Below are positions 6,721 through 12,921 of a stretch of DNA of 13,689 nucleotides, piece after piece; position 1 is the first letter of the stretch, and each line of letters opens with the position of its first letter. The stretch is from NCBI GenBank assembly GCA_964356135.1, contig CAYHGV010000080.1:1-13689 (forward strand). The letters run 5' to 3'. The DNA is from CAYHGV01 sp964356135 (GTDB lineage Bacteria > Hydrothermota > Tepidihabitantia > CAYHGV01). The notes under the pieces were generated by a model, which worked only from the letters and a program-made list of their open reading frames with translations, was not told the origin of the DNA and ran no database searches. A program made the position numbers and the translations under genes.

Positions 6721-6754
6721 AAAAAATATGGGGTGTGCTCTGTCGGCACACCCC
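6721..6754 (-). terminator. Rho-independent terminator after tRNA-Val
   Basis: On the minus strand the arms GGGGTGTGC (6754-6746) and GCACACCCC (6738-6730) form a perfect 9-bp stem with a 7-nt loop. ATA and a run of six T (6726-6721) follow. It starts 9 bp after the tRNA 3' end. The T-run ends 7 bp before the start codon of the zinc-ribbon gene, so it may also act as an attenuator for read-through into that operon. Confidence 0.88.
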
Positions 6755-6763
6755 AGTCCGTAG

Positions 6764-6839
6764 TGGGCGATACAGGACTTGAACCTGTGACCTCTTCCAT
6801 GTCAAGGAAGCGCTCTAACCAAAGCTGAGCTAATCGCCC
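6764..6839 (-). tRNA. tRNA-Val (anticodon GAC)
   Basis: A complete 76-nt cloverleaf reads on the minus strand. The acceptor arm is GGGCGAT paired with ATCGCCC, plus discriminator A. The D-arm is GCTC/GAGC with GG in the loop. The anticodon arm CTTCC-TTGACAT-GGAAG carries GAC, which reads GUC/GUU valine codons. The variable loop is AGGTC, and the T-arm is ACAGG-TTCAAGT-CCTGT. All stems are perfect. CCA is not encoded (the next bases are CTA), so it must be added by tRNA nucleotidyltransferase. It has its own promoter and terminator. Confidence 0.97.
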
Positions 6840-6854
6840 GAAGATCATGTTTTT

Positions 6855-6883
6855 ACTATACGAATCCGGCCCTCGATTGTCAA
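6855..6883 (-). promoter_or_regulatory. Sigma-70-type promoter of tRNA-Val
   Basis: TTGACA (6883-6878), a 17-bp spacer and TATAGT (6860-6855) on the minus strand are a near-perfect promoter. The expected start of transcription is at about 6848, some 9 nt before the mature tRNA 5' end. It is back to back with the plus-strand promoter at 6954-6982. Confidence 0.85.
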
Positions 6884-6935
6884 GGTCTTTAAAAAGCAAG
6901 GACTTACGAGGGGGTCCTGGATTCACCGGAATTCG

Positions 6936-6955
6936 AATAGGGGTAAACCCCTATT
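6936..6955. promoter_or_regulatory. Perfect 8-bp inverted repeat overlapping the cmk-side -35 box
   Basis: AATAGGGG (6936-6943) and CCCCTATT (6948-6955) are exact inverted copies around TAAA. The right arm ends inside the -35 hexamer TTGACT (6954-6959). Size, symmetry and place fit a dimeric-repressor operator for the plus-strand transcript. No regulator gene is next to it, so this is inference. Confidence 0.5.
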
Positions 6956-6982
6956 GACTTGATTGGTTCGTTATGGTAAGAT
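6954..6982 (+). promoter_or_regulatory. Sigma-70-type promoter of the cmk-plsC-rpsA operon
   Basis: TTGACT (6954-6959), a 17-bp spacer and TAAGAT (6977-6982) form a good promoter. Transcription would begin near 6989-6990, at or next to the ATG of the 27-codon ORF (6990). A leaderless mRNA is therefore possible. Confidence 0.7.
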
Positions 6983-6989
6983 GGCAGAA

Positions 6990-7073
6990 ATGAATAAACC
7001 GATGATGCCAACCAAAGTTCACCTGCGCGCGTGTTTTATTGAACGCGACGGGATTTGGAACTGCCCAGCATGA
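6990..7073 (+). CDS. Possible 27-residue leader or small protein before cmk
   Basis: An ATG at 6990 opens MNKPMMPTKVHLRACFIERD, then GIWNCPA and TGA (7071-7073), which overlaps the ATG of cmk by 4 bp (ATGA). There is no Shine-Dalgarno sequence. The promoter places the transcription start at about the A of this ATG, so it could be translated as a leaderless message and be coupled to cmk. The segment 'FIERDGIWNCPA' faintly recalls the start of HicB-type antitoxins, but it is far too short to claim that. It may equally be a non-functional 5' leader. I do not recognise a family. Confidence 0.35.
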   Translation: MNKPMMPTKVHLRACFIERDGIWNCPA

Positions 7074-7747
7074 ATGCAGGGTTCATCGTCGCCATTGATG
7101 GGACTGCGGCGTCGGGCAAAAGCACGACCGCCCGGACAGCGGCGATGAAGTTGGGTTTTTTCTATCTCGACACCGGTGCAATGTATCGGGCAATTACCCT
7201 AAAAGTATTAAAGAAGAAATTGAATCCAAAGGAAGGTGCTCCGCTCAGGAAACTGCTTGCCGAGACGAAGCTGGATATGAAGCTTGACCATGCCGATATC
7301 CGCGTCTATCTGGATGGAGAGGATGTAACTGAAGCAATTCGTAGTCCGGAGGTTGATCGTTGGGTATCACCGGTTTCCGCCCTGGCGATGGTGCGGGAAC
7401 GGATGGTCGACATCCAGCGGGAAATGGCCGACGGGAAAAAAATAATCTGCGAAGGCCGGGATATGGGAAGTACGGTTTTTCCCAATGCCCAGCTCAAGAT
7501 TTTTATCGACGCCAAGATCGATGAGCGGGCACGACGTCGGCAGAAGGAGTTAAAAGAGCGCGGTATCGACTTAGGGCTTTCGGAAGTCATCGGTAACCTT
7601 AAGGAACGAGATAGTTATGACAGCCAGCGCCAGCACAGTCCTTTGAAAATGGTCGAGGATGCGGTCAGGATCGATACGACCGAGCTGACAATCGATCAAG
7701 AAGCCGAGCGGGTGGCCGGAATGATAAAAAAGAGGTTGCAGCAATGA
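7070..7747 (+). CDS. cmk: (d)CMP kinase (cytidylate kinase)
   Basis: From the ATG at 7070 the protein has 225 residues, normal for bacterial CMP kinases. It shows the P-loop GTAASGKST (11-19), YLDTGAMYRA (32-41) for CMP binding, a GRDMGSTVFP motif, the LID arginines in RARRRQKELKERG, and the C-terminal RDSYDSQR...DAVRIDTTEL block. It phosphorylates CMP and dCMP with ATP in the cytoplasm, recycling CMP released by phospholipid synthesis (including CDP-alcohol transferases) and RNA turnover. A TTG at 7055 would add five residues, but the ATG at 7070 overlaps the upstream small ORF as ATGA and matches where family members begin. It overlaps plsC by 4 bp. The cmk-plsC-rpsA order is common in bacteria. 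Confidence 0.96.
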   Translation: MNAGFIVAIDGTAASGKSTTARTAAMKLGFFYLDTGAMYRAITLKVLKKKLNPKEGAPLRKLLAETKLDMKLDHADIRVYLDGEDVTEAIRSPEVDRWVSPVSALAMVRERMVDIQREMADGKKIICEGRDMGSTVFPNAQLKIFIDAKIDERARRRQKELKERGIDLGLSEVIGNLKERDSYDSQRQHSPLKMVEDAVRIDTTELTIDQEAERVAGMIKKRLQQ

Positions 7748-8454
7748 GATTCCGCTGGTTACTGGGGTGGTACAGTATCTATCCGTTAGCGAAAGTTCTG
7801 ATTGGTTTCCGAACCGAAGGCAGAGAGCAGTTATCCCGATTGAGGAAATTTATTCTCGCCGCCAATCATACGGCTAATTTGGATCCCTTTATTCTGGGCT
7901 TGGCGGCTAAACACGAGCTCCATTTCTTAGCCAAAGCCGAACTGTTTCGGCCCAATAAGTTCTTTGCCTGGCTGATTCGCGCCTATAATGCCATTCCCCT
8001 CAGGCGAGCTGAAATTGATATCACCGCCATCAAAAAGGTCCGTGAGCTCCTCCGGTACCGACAATCGGTAATGGTTTTTCCTGAAGGGGCGCGGAGTCGA
8101 ACCGGTGAGTTCCAACCGTTTAAAGCTGGAATTGGGCTGTTGGCGATTACTGAACAGGTGCCGACGGTTCCGGCCTATATCTATGGTATCCGGGATTCGT
8201 TTATCGCCTTTGCAATTGACCGGGACATTCGCCACCCGAGTCCGGAAGAGCGAAAAGCCGGGTCAGTACTCTCGTTTATCCGCCGCCAGCGGAGAATCGG
8301 TGTCCGTTTTGGTACACCGATTTATCCCAACGGCTATAAAAGATCGAAGGAAGATTATCTGCGCTACACCGAAGAAGTAAACCGAGCAATTCAAAATTTA
8401 GTAAGAAATTCCCATGATTTGGTACAACCAAAAAATAAAAATAAGGAGGACTAA
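7744..8454 (+). CDS. plsC: 1-acyl-sn-glycerol-3-phosphate acyltransferase (PlsC family)
   Basis: This 236-residue protein has the PlsC signature: H42-x4-D47 in AANHTANLDPF, the FPEGARSRTGEFQPFKAG block (112-129, EGxR at 114-117) that binds the phosphate of the acceptor, and VPAYIYGIRDS further on. A short hydrophobic N-terminal segment (about 5-21) should anchor it to the inner membrane. It transfers the second acyl chain to lysophosphatidic acid to make phosphatidic acid, the precursor of CDP-diacylglycerol. That product would in turn feed the CDP-alcohol transferase coded on the other strand. It overlaps cmk by 4 bp (ATGA), so it is translationally coupled. Its Lys/Asn-rich end contains the ribosome-binding site of rpsA. 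Confidence 0.93.
   Translation: MRFRWLLGWYSIYPLAKVLIGFRTEGREQLSRLRKFILAANHTANLDPFILGLAAKHELHFLAKAELFRPNKFFAWLIRAYNAIPLRRAEIDITAIKKVRELLRYRQSVMVFPEGARSRTGEFQPFKAGIGLLAITEQVPTVPAYIYGIRDSFIAFAIDRDIRHPSPEERKAGSVLSFIRRQRRIGVRFGTPIYPNGYKRSKEDYLRYTEEVNRAIQNLVRNSHDLVQPKNKNKED
8443..8449 (+). promoter_or_regulatory. Strong Shine-Dalgarno site of rpsA
   Basis: AAGGAGG lies 10 bp before the ATG at 8460, inside the last codons of plsC. It is the best ribosome-binding site in the window and fixes the rpsA start. Several other genes here have weak sites or none. Confidence 0.85.
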
Positions 8455-8459
8455 CGGCC

Positions 8460-10112
8460 ATGACAGATAAAAATAGTGAAACCTCAAAAATGGTGAATAT
8501 TTATAATGAGACGTTTCAGACTTTTACTCCCGGTGACATCATCAAAGGTAAAATAATCAAACGACTGGGTTCGTCGGTTCTGATCGACCTTGGACTCAAA
8601 TCCGAAGGCATCCTGCCCTTAGAGGAGTTTATTAACAGTGACGATGCCGTTGAAGGGAAAGATGTTTGGGTGCTCTTAGAATCCTTGGAGGACCGAGAAG
8701 GGTTACCGGTCGTTTCGAAACGGAAGGCGGATTTTCAGCTCGCGTGGGAGACGATTCGGGAAAAATCTGACAAGGGAGATCCGGTCAAAGCATTCGGCCA
8801 GAAAAAGGTTAAGGGAGGGCTTCAGGTAACGGTTTTGGGTTTAGATGCCTTTCTGCCTGGTTCCCAGGTTGATATCCGGCCGGTTGCCAATCTCGAAGAG
8901 TACATTAATCGGGAGTTTGATGTTAAGATTATCAAGGTTAACTGGTCGAAAAAGAATATTGTTGTTTCACGCCGACTGCTGGTAGAAGCACATCAGGCGA
9001 AGCTGCGCCATGAAATTTTGGGAAAACTCAACGTCGGTGAACTTGTCGATGGAACGGTAAAAAACCTCACCGATTTCGGTGCGTTTATTGATATCGGCGG
9101 CATCGATGCCCTCCTTCATATTACCGATATCTCCTGGAATAAGATCGTTCACCCCTCGGAAGTGGTGAAAGTTGGAGAAACCTTGAAGCTTAAAGTTCTC
9201 TCGCTTGACCGGGAGACCGGCCGGGTGACGGTTGGCTTGAAGCAATTGACGCCCCATCCGTGGGAGGTTGTCGAGGAGAAGTATCCGATTGGTTCAAAGG
9301 TGAAAGGTCGGGTTACGAGCATCGCCGAATATGGCGCTTTTATCGAACTGGAAAAGGGGATCGAAGGTCTGATCCATGTCTCGGAAATGTCCTGGACCAA
9401 AACCGTCCGCCATCCGGGACAGCTCTTGAAAGTCGACCAGGTTATTGAGGCGGTCGTTCTCAATATCGACAAGGAGAATCGGCGTATTTCTTTAGGTTTG
9501 AAGCAGACCGAGCCTGACCCCTGGTCACTGGTTGACGAAAAGTATGCGGTCGGGGATCGGATTTCAGGCCGGGTAAAGTCCTTAAAGGATTTCGGGGCAT
9601 TTGTCGAGATCGAAGAAGGCATCGAGGGACTGATCCATACGTCCGACCTTTCCTGGACCAAACGGGTTCGACATCCCCGTGAGCTCTTGAAGAAGAATCA
9701 GAAAATTGAGGCGGTCATCCTTGCGATTGACAAAGAGAATCGACGCATCGCATTAGGCTCAAAGCAAACAAAGGAAGACCCTTTTTACCGGTTACTGAAA
9801 GAGCATAAAGAAGGAGCGACGGTGAAGGGCAAAATTATCGACCTGCCCGCATCCGGGGTGATCGTAGAAATCACCGGTTATGGCATCGAAGGGTTTGTGC
9901 CATTACACCAGCTCGGCCGCAAGGGTTTGAAAAAGGCGAAGGATAAATACAATTTAGGCGAAGAGCTCGATCTGCTTATCAAGCGCATCGACCCCAATGC
10001 CCGTCGGGTGAGCCTCTCGGAAAAGGCGGTGGATAGGCCGGATGAATCGGCTGAGCCGGAGGAACCGGAAGAAAAAAAGGAGACGTTCCCGTTAGAGGAG
10101 CATCTTCAATAA
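8460..10112 (+). CDS. rpsA: 30S ribosomal protein S1
   Basis: The 550-residue protein consists of six OB-fold S1 domains, at roughly residues 20-88, 105-175, 193-260, 278-348, 365-435 and 450-520, plus an acidic tail (PDESAEPEEPEEKKE). Domains 3-5 are canonical, with repeated GxxVxGxVxxxxxxGAFxxxxxGxxGLxHxSxxSW patterns; the first two are divergent, as in proteobacterial S1, where they dock on the ribosome. Domains 4 and 5 are close copies of each other. S1 brings structured or SD-poor mRNAs to the 30S subunit, fitting a genome where several starts lack clear SD sites. It is the last gene of the cmk operon. The length matches the usual 540-580 residues. Confidence 0.97.
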   Translation: MTDKNSETSKMVNIYNETFQTFTPGDIIKGKIIKRLGSSVLIDLGLKSEGILPLEEFINSDDAVEGKDVWVLLESLEDREGLPVVSKRKADFQLAWETIREKSDKGDPVKAFGQKKVKGGLQVTVLGLDAFLPGSQVDIRPVANLEEYINREFDVKIIKVNWSKKNIVVSRRLLVEAHQAKLRHEILGKLNVGELVDGTVKNLTDFGAFIDIGGIDALLHITDISWNKIVHPSEVVKVGETLKLKVLSLDRETGRVTVGLKQLTPHPWEVVEEKYPIGSKVKGRVTSIAEYGAFIELEKGIEGLIHVSEMSWTKTVRHPGQLLKVDQVIEAVVLNIDKENRRISLGLKQTEPDPWSLVDEKYAVGDRISGRVKSLKDFGAFVEIEEGIEGLIHTSDLSWTKRVRHPRELLKKNQKIEAVILAIDKENRRIALGSKQTKEDPFYRLLKEHKEGATVKGKIIDLPASGVIVEITGYGIEGFVPLHQLGRKGLKKAKDKYNLGEELDLLIKRIDPNARRVSLSEKAVDRPDESAEPEEPEEKKETFPLEEHLQ

Positions 10113-10477
10113 TTCCGGTCATGAGCGAGGTGTCGGTTGGAGAACAGCTATCGAAGAAAAATGGCGGTATGAGCCGCTATAACACCTGGTTACGGTGTCC
10201 GGTGAAGAAGATAGAACCCGATTTGTCCCCTTTTAAGAATAAAGTGGAGGGAAATTCAATGTTAAATTTTCTTCACCCAATAATCCGACTGACTCCTGGT
10301 GTGCATCTGGTCGAATGAGCAGGAATACAACACTATCACGCTGTGCAAGAAATTCTGAAAACGAGAACGCTGTTGCCGGTTCACCATGCCCTGCTGGTTT
10401 TCGTAGTTTTGCTCCGCTCCGCCTAGAATTAGATCGCCCAACGGATTTCTTTTTTACTGGTGGCTATGTGTAAGTAG
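10113..10477. other. 365-bp stretch with no convincing gene after rpsA
   Basis: Two small hairpins follow the rpsA stop: TGGCGG/CCGCTA around TATGAG (about 10162-10177) and ACACC/GGTGT around a 7-nt loop (about 10182-10198). Neither has a T-run, so neither is a clear terminator. A 19-codon ORF at 10260-10319 (MLNFLHPIIRLTPGVHLVE) has a good Shine-Dalgarno sequence, TGGAGGG, 7 nt upstream. A minus-strand frame with stop at 10262-10264 stays open to about 10453. None resembles a known family to me. No clear promoter for mtaB is seen. Confidence 0.4.
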
Positions 10478-11677
10478 ATGGCGCGGGCCGCAGTACTCAC
10501 CGTTGGTTGCCGACTCAATCAAGCAGAATCCGATAGCATACAACATAGCCTCGAAGAGCAGGGGTACGAACTCGCCGAACGATTTTCCTCTGCCGATCTC
10601 TGTATTATCAACACCTGCACGGTTACGAAAGAAGCGGACCGGACTTCGTTAAATCTGATCCGTCGAATTTCAAAATGTTCGCCCAAGCCCGAGATCGTGG
10701 TCACCGGTTGCCTCGTCGTTCACCAGCGCGACACAATCGAAATGATTCCAGGTATCGATCGATTGATCGCTCGGGCGGAAAAAGATACCCTTACCGACCA
10801 GTGCCCGATCCGGACCGCACGCAGCCGACCGTTTGTAAAAATCGAGGACGGCTGTTCCAACGGTTGTTCGTTCTGCATCGCCTCCCGCATTCGGGGCAGA
10901 CCTCGGTCCCAACCGCCGGGTTTCATTACATCCGAAGTCGAGCAGTTACGGGACCAGAACTTCGGAGAGATTGTGTTGGTCGGCCTTAATCTCGGCGTCT
11001 ACGGCGTCGATATTGACGGTTCGCTCGCCGGACTTTTAGGAATTTTACAAACGGTCCGCAACCTGCCGCGTATCCGACTCAGCTCAATCGAGCCCGAAAC
11101 AATAACCCCGGCGCTGTTGAGCCGGTGGGACGCGATGCCCCTCTGCCGCCATCTCCATGTGCCGTTACAGTCAGGCGCCGACCGGATACTCCGCGCCATG
11201 GGCCGGAACTACACGGTTTCCGAATACATTGACCGAATTGACGCGGTCGATAAAAAAATTCCGGGGGTCGCTCTGGGCACCGATGTAATCGTTGGATTCC
11301 CGGGTGAGGACGAGAGCGCTTTTTTAGAGACTAAAAGAATAGTGGAAGAGTTGCCATTCGCCTATATCCACGTTTTCAGCTATTCACCCCGACTCGGTAC
11401 TCCGGCGTATGAGTGGGGAGATCCGGTTCCGAGAGCGGAGAAGCATCGCCGCTCAAACATTTTGCGGGAGGTGGGTGCACGAAAATTTTTGGAGTATCGG
11501 AAGCGATTTCAAGACCGGCCGCTCGAGGCAGTGCTGGAAAGGAATGGCCGTGCCCTTACCGATAACTATATCCGGGTCTCGCTGTCTGATACCGGCCATC
11601 GATACCCCGGTTCGGTTGTACCCATAAGAATAAGTGAGATTGAAGGTAACATAACCTTGGGTGAGATACGGCGGTAG
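10478..11677 (+). CDS. mtaB: tRNA (N6-threonylcarbamoyladenosine(37)-C2)-methylthiotransferase MtaB
   Basis: This 399-residue methylthiotransferase has three parts. The N-terminal UPF0004 domain holds its iron-sulfur cysteines C11 (TVGCRLNQAES), C47 (NTCTVT) and C78 (VTGCLV). The radical SAM domain carries the C126-x3-C130-x2-C133 motif in DGCSNGCSFC. A C-terminal TRAM-like region covers about 335-399. The 'GCRLNQAE' start, 'KIEDGCSNGCSFCI', 'GTDVIVGFPGE' and 'FSYSPRLGTPA' blocks are typical of the MtaB/YqeV branch rather than MiaB or RimO. It converts t6A to ms2t6A at position 37 of ANN-reading tRNAs, using S-adenosylmethionine. The ATG at 10478 has no strong ribosome-binding site. It ends 3 bp before the next gene, so it is probably co-transcribed with the secreted Asp-box protein. 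Confidence 0.93.
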   Translation: MARAAVLTVGCRLNQAESDSIQHSLEEQGYELAERFSSADLCIINTCTVTKEADRTSLNLIRRISKCSPKPEIVVTGCLVVHQRDTIEMIPGIDRLIARAEKDTLTDQCPIRTARSRPFVKIEDGCSNGCSFCIASRIRGRPRSQPPGFITSEVEQLRDQNFGEIVLVGLNLGVYGVDIDGSLAGLLGILQTVRNLPRIRLSSIEPETITPALLSRWDAMPLCRHLHVPLQSGADRILRAMGRNYTVSEYIDRIDAVDKKIPGVALGTDVIVGFPGEDESAFLETKRIVEELPFAYIHVFSYSPRLGTPAYEWGDPVPRAEKHRRSNILREVGARKFLEYRKRFQDRPLEAVLERNGRALTDNYIRVSLSDTGHRYPGSVVPIRISEIEGNITLGEIRR

Positions 11678-11680
11678 CCA

Positions 11681-12901
11681 ATGCGGGGTTTTGTCATAGC
11701 ATTATTTTTTCTTACCGCTCCTGCCCACACCGGTTGGCGGAGTCTTGGATTCGATAATGACACGGTCCGGTCGGTATCGGTTCATCCGAGTAACCCTCAA
11801 ATTATTTTTGCAGCAACCTCCAGCGGTCTCTTCCGTTCAGCCGATCGGGGTGTGAGCTGGGAGAAGGTTCGGAATGGTTTCCATTATCTGGTTTTTGACC
11901 CGATCGATTCTTCGAAGGTTTATGGACTGCTTTCGACCGGCAGCCGTTCGGACGGCATCTGGTTTTCAGCCGATCTCGGGGATTCCTGGGAGCTGCTTTT
12001 TTGGGCGGTCTTTCCAACCTGCCTGACCTTTCCTCTGGTCGGACCCACATCGATGATGCTCGGGACGAATGGTGGAGGAATTTATCGGAGTGATGATTCG
12101 GGAAATACCTGGAGTCAGTTCAACAATGGTTTAGCCGATATCAAGGTCTATGCCCTGAGTTATACTAATCCGACCGACTCAACCCCGATTCCGTTAGCCG
12201 GTGCCGGTAATGGTATCTATTACCTGACCTCGGCCATGGAATGGAAACCGTGTTCAGCGGTCGAACTGCCGGCTCGAAGCATTGATGGTTTTCATCATTT
12301 GGGTCCGTTCTACGCAGCCCTCGGTGCGGGAAGTTACTCGGACGGAATTTACAAATCCGATGATTATGGACTGACCTGGCAGGTTTCTTACTGGCTGGTG
12401 TATCCTACGGCCGTGGTTGTCAATCAGCAGGATTCGAATGTTGTCTATGCCGCCGATTCGGGATACGGCGTCGGTATTAGCCGGAACGGGGGAGAGAGCT
12501 GGACCTCGCTGAATGAAGGCTTGGGCAATCTGGTCGTCCTGTTCCTCGCTCAATCGCCGACCGATACCGGACAGCTCTTTGCCGGTACCGAAGACGGACT
12601 CTGGGTCTATGAATTTTCTGCTGCGATCGCAGACAACAAAAGAAAGGATGTTTTTCAGATTCAGGTTCCTACGGTCAGCCTTAGTCCGGTCAAGATCCGT
12701 TATTGCATCCCGGCGAGCAAAGATAATGTCGAGATTACGATCTTCGACCGCCGAGGAGCGCGGATCGTCATAACCGCCCCATCTGGTTCTGTCGGCTGGC
12801 ATGACGAGACGATAGCCGTCGGAAGAAGCGGAGTCTATTTCGTTCGGATCAAAGCGGGGAACGAGATGGTGACCAGGAAAATTGTGGTCGTTAAAGACTA
12901 A
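11681..12901 (+). CDS. Secreted Asp-box (BNR) repeat protein with C-terminal sorting domain
   Basis: The 406-residue protein starts with a short signal-like hydrophobic segment (residues 3-14, ending near APAHTG). It then has five Asp-box motifs of the S-x-(D)-x-G-x-(S/T)-W type: SADRGVSW (53-60), SADLGDSW (96-103), SDDSGNTW (137-144), SDDYGLTW (226-233) and SRNGGESW (267-274). These mark a beta-propeller of the sortilin/YCF48/sialidase-like fold. No sialidase catalytic residues are evident, so an enzyme activity is not claimed. Residues 330-406 form a Por-like C-terminal sorting domain (VKIRYCIPASKDNVEITIFD ... SGVYFVRIKAGN ... TRKIVVVK), which in Bacteroidota directs type IX secretion; use of that route here is inference. 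It follows mtaB by 3 bp and precedes another secreted propeller gene by 20 bp. Confidence 0.83.
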   Translation: MRGFVIALFFLTAPAHTGWRSLGFDNDTVRSVSVHPSNPQIIFAATSSGLFRSADRGVSWEKVRNGFHYLVFDPIDSSKVYGLLSTGSRSDGIWFSADLGDSWELLFWAVFPTCLTFPLVGPTSMMLGTNGGGIYRSDDSGNTWSQFNNGLADIKVYALSYTNPTDSTPIPLAGAGNGIYYLTSAMEWKPCSAVELPARSIDGFHHLGPFYAALGAGSYSDGIYKSDDYGLTWQVSYWLVYPTAVVVNQQDSNVVYAADSGYGVGISRNGGESWTSLNEGLGNLVVLFLAQSPTDTGQLFAGTEDGLWVYEFSAAIADNKRKDVFQIQVPTVSLSPVKIRYCIPASKDNVEITIFDRRGARIVITAPSGSVGWHDETIAVGRSGVYFVRIKAGNEMVTRKIVVVKD

Positions 12902-12911
12902 CCAGTGAAAC

Positions 12912-12917
12912 AGGAGG
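12912..12917 (+). promoter_or_regulatory. Shine-Dalgarno site of the right-edge FG-GAP gene
   Basis: AGGAGG lies 4 bp before the ATG at 12922 and 7 bp before a second ATG at 12925. The second spacing is nearer the optimum, so 12925 may be the real start. Confidence 0.7.
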
Positions 12918-12921
12918 AACC

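Noticed and set aside
6717..6926. Minus-strand frame with 'LAQLWLERFLDMEEVTGSSP', and the opposite plus-strand frame with 'GDTGLEPVTSSM'
   Set aside because: Both are translations of the tRNA-Val gene and its flanks; such peptides are well-known false ORFs over tRNAs.
6861..6936. Imperfect long inverted repeat (CGAATCCGG-CCCTCG versus CGAGGG ... CCGGAATTCG) in the divergent intergenic region
   Set aside because: The arms match only with a 13-bp insertion and one extra base, and the loop spans the tRNA promoter; too weak to call.
9149..9661. 170-codon minus-strand ORF inside rpsA
   Set aside because: Antisense shadow of the repeated S1 domains; the plus frame has firm family motifs.
9280..9780. 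DNA similarity between two about 258-bp segments of rpsA
   Set aside because: These are S1 domains 4 and 5, which are naturally alike in all S1 proteins; not a mobile or recent repeat.
10121..10318. 65-codon plus-strand ORF after rpsA
   Set aside because: No Shine-Dalgarno sequence at its start, no recognisable motif, and it runs through the two hairpins; not supported as a gene.
11681..12590. Possible sialidase
   Set aside because: Asp boxes are present, but the arginine triad and other catalytic residues of sialidases are not evident; Asp boxes alone only indicate the fold.
12254..12802. 182-codon minus-strand ORF
   Set aside because: Antisense to the Asp-box protein and its sorting domain; no motif of its own.
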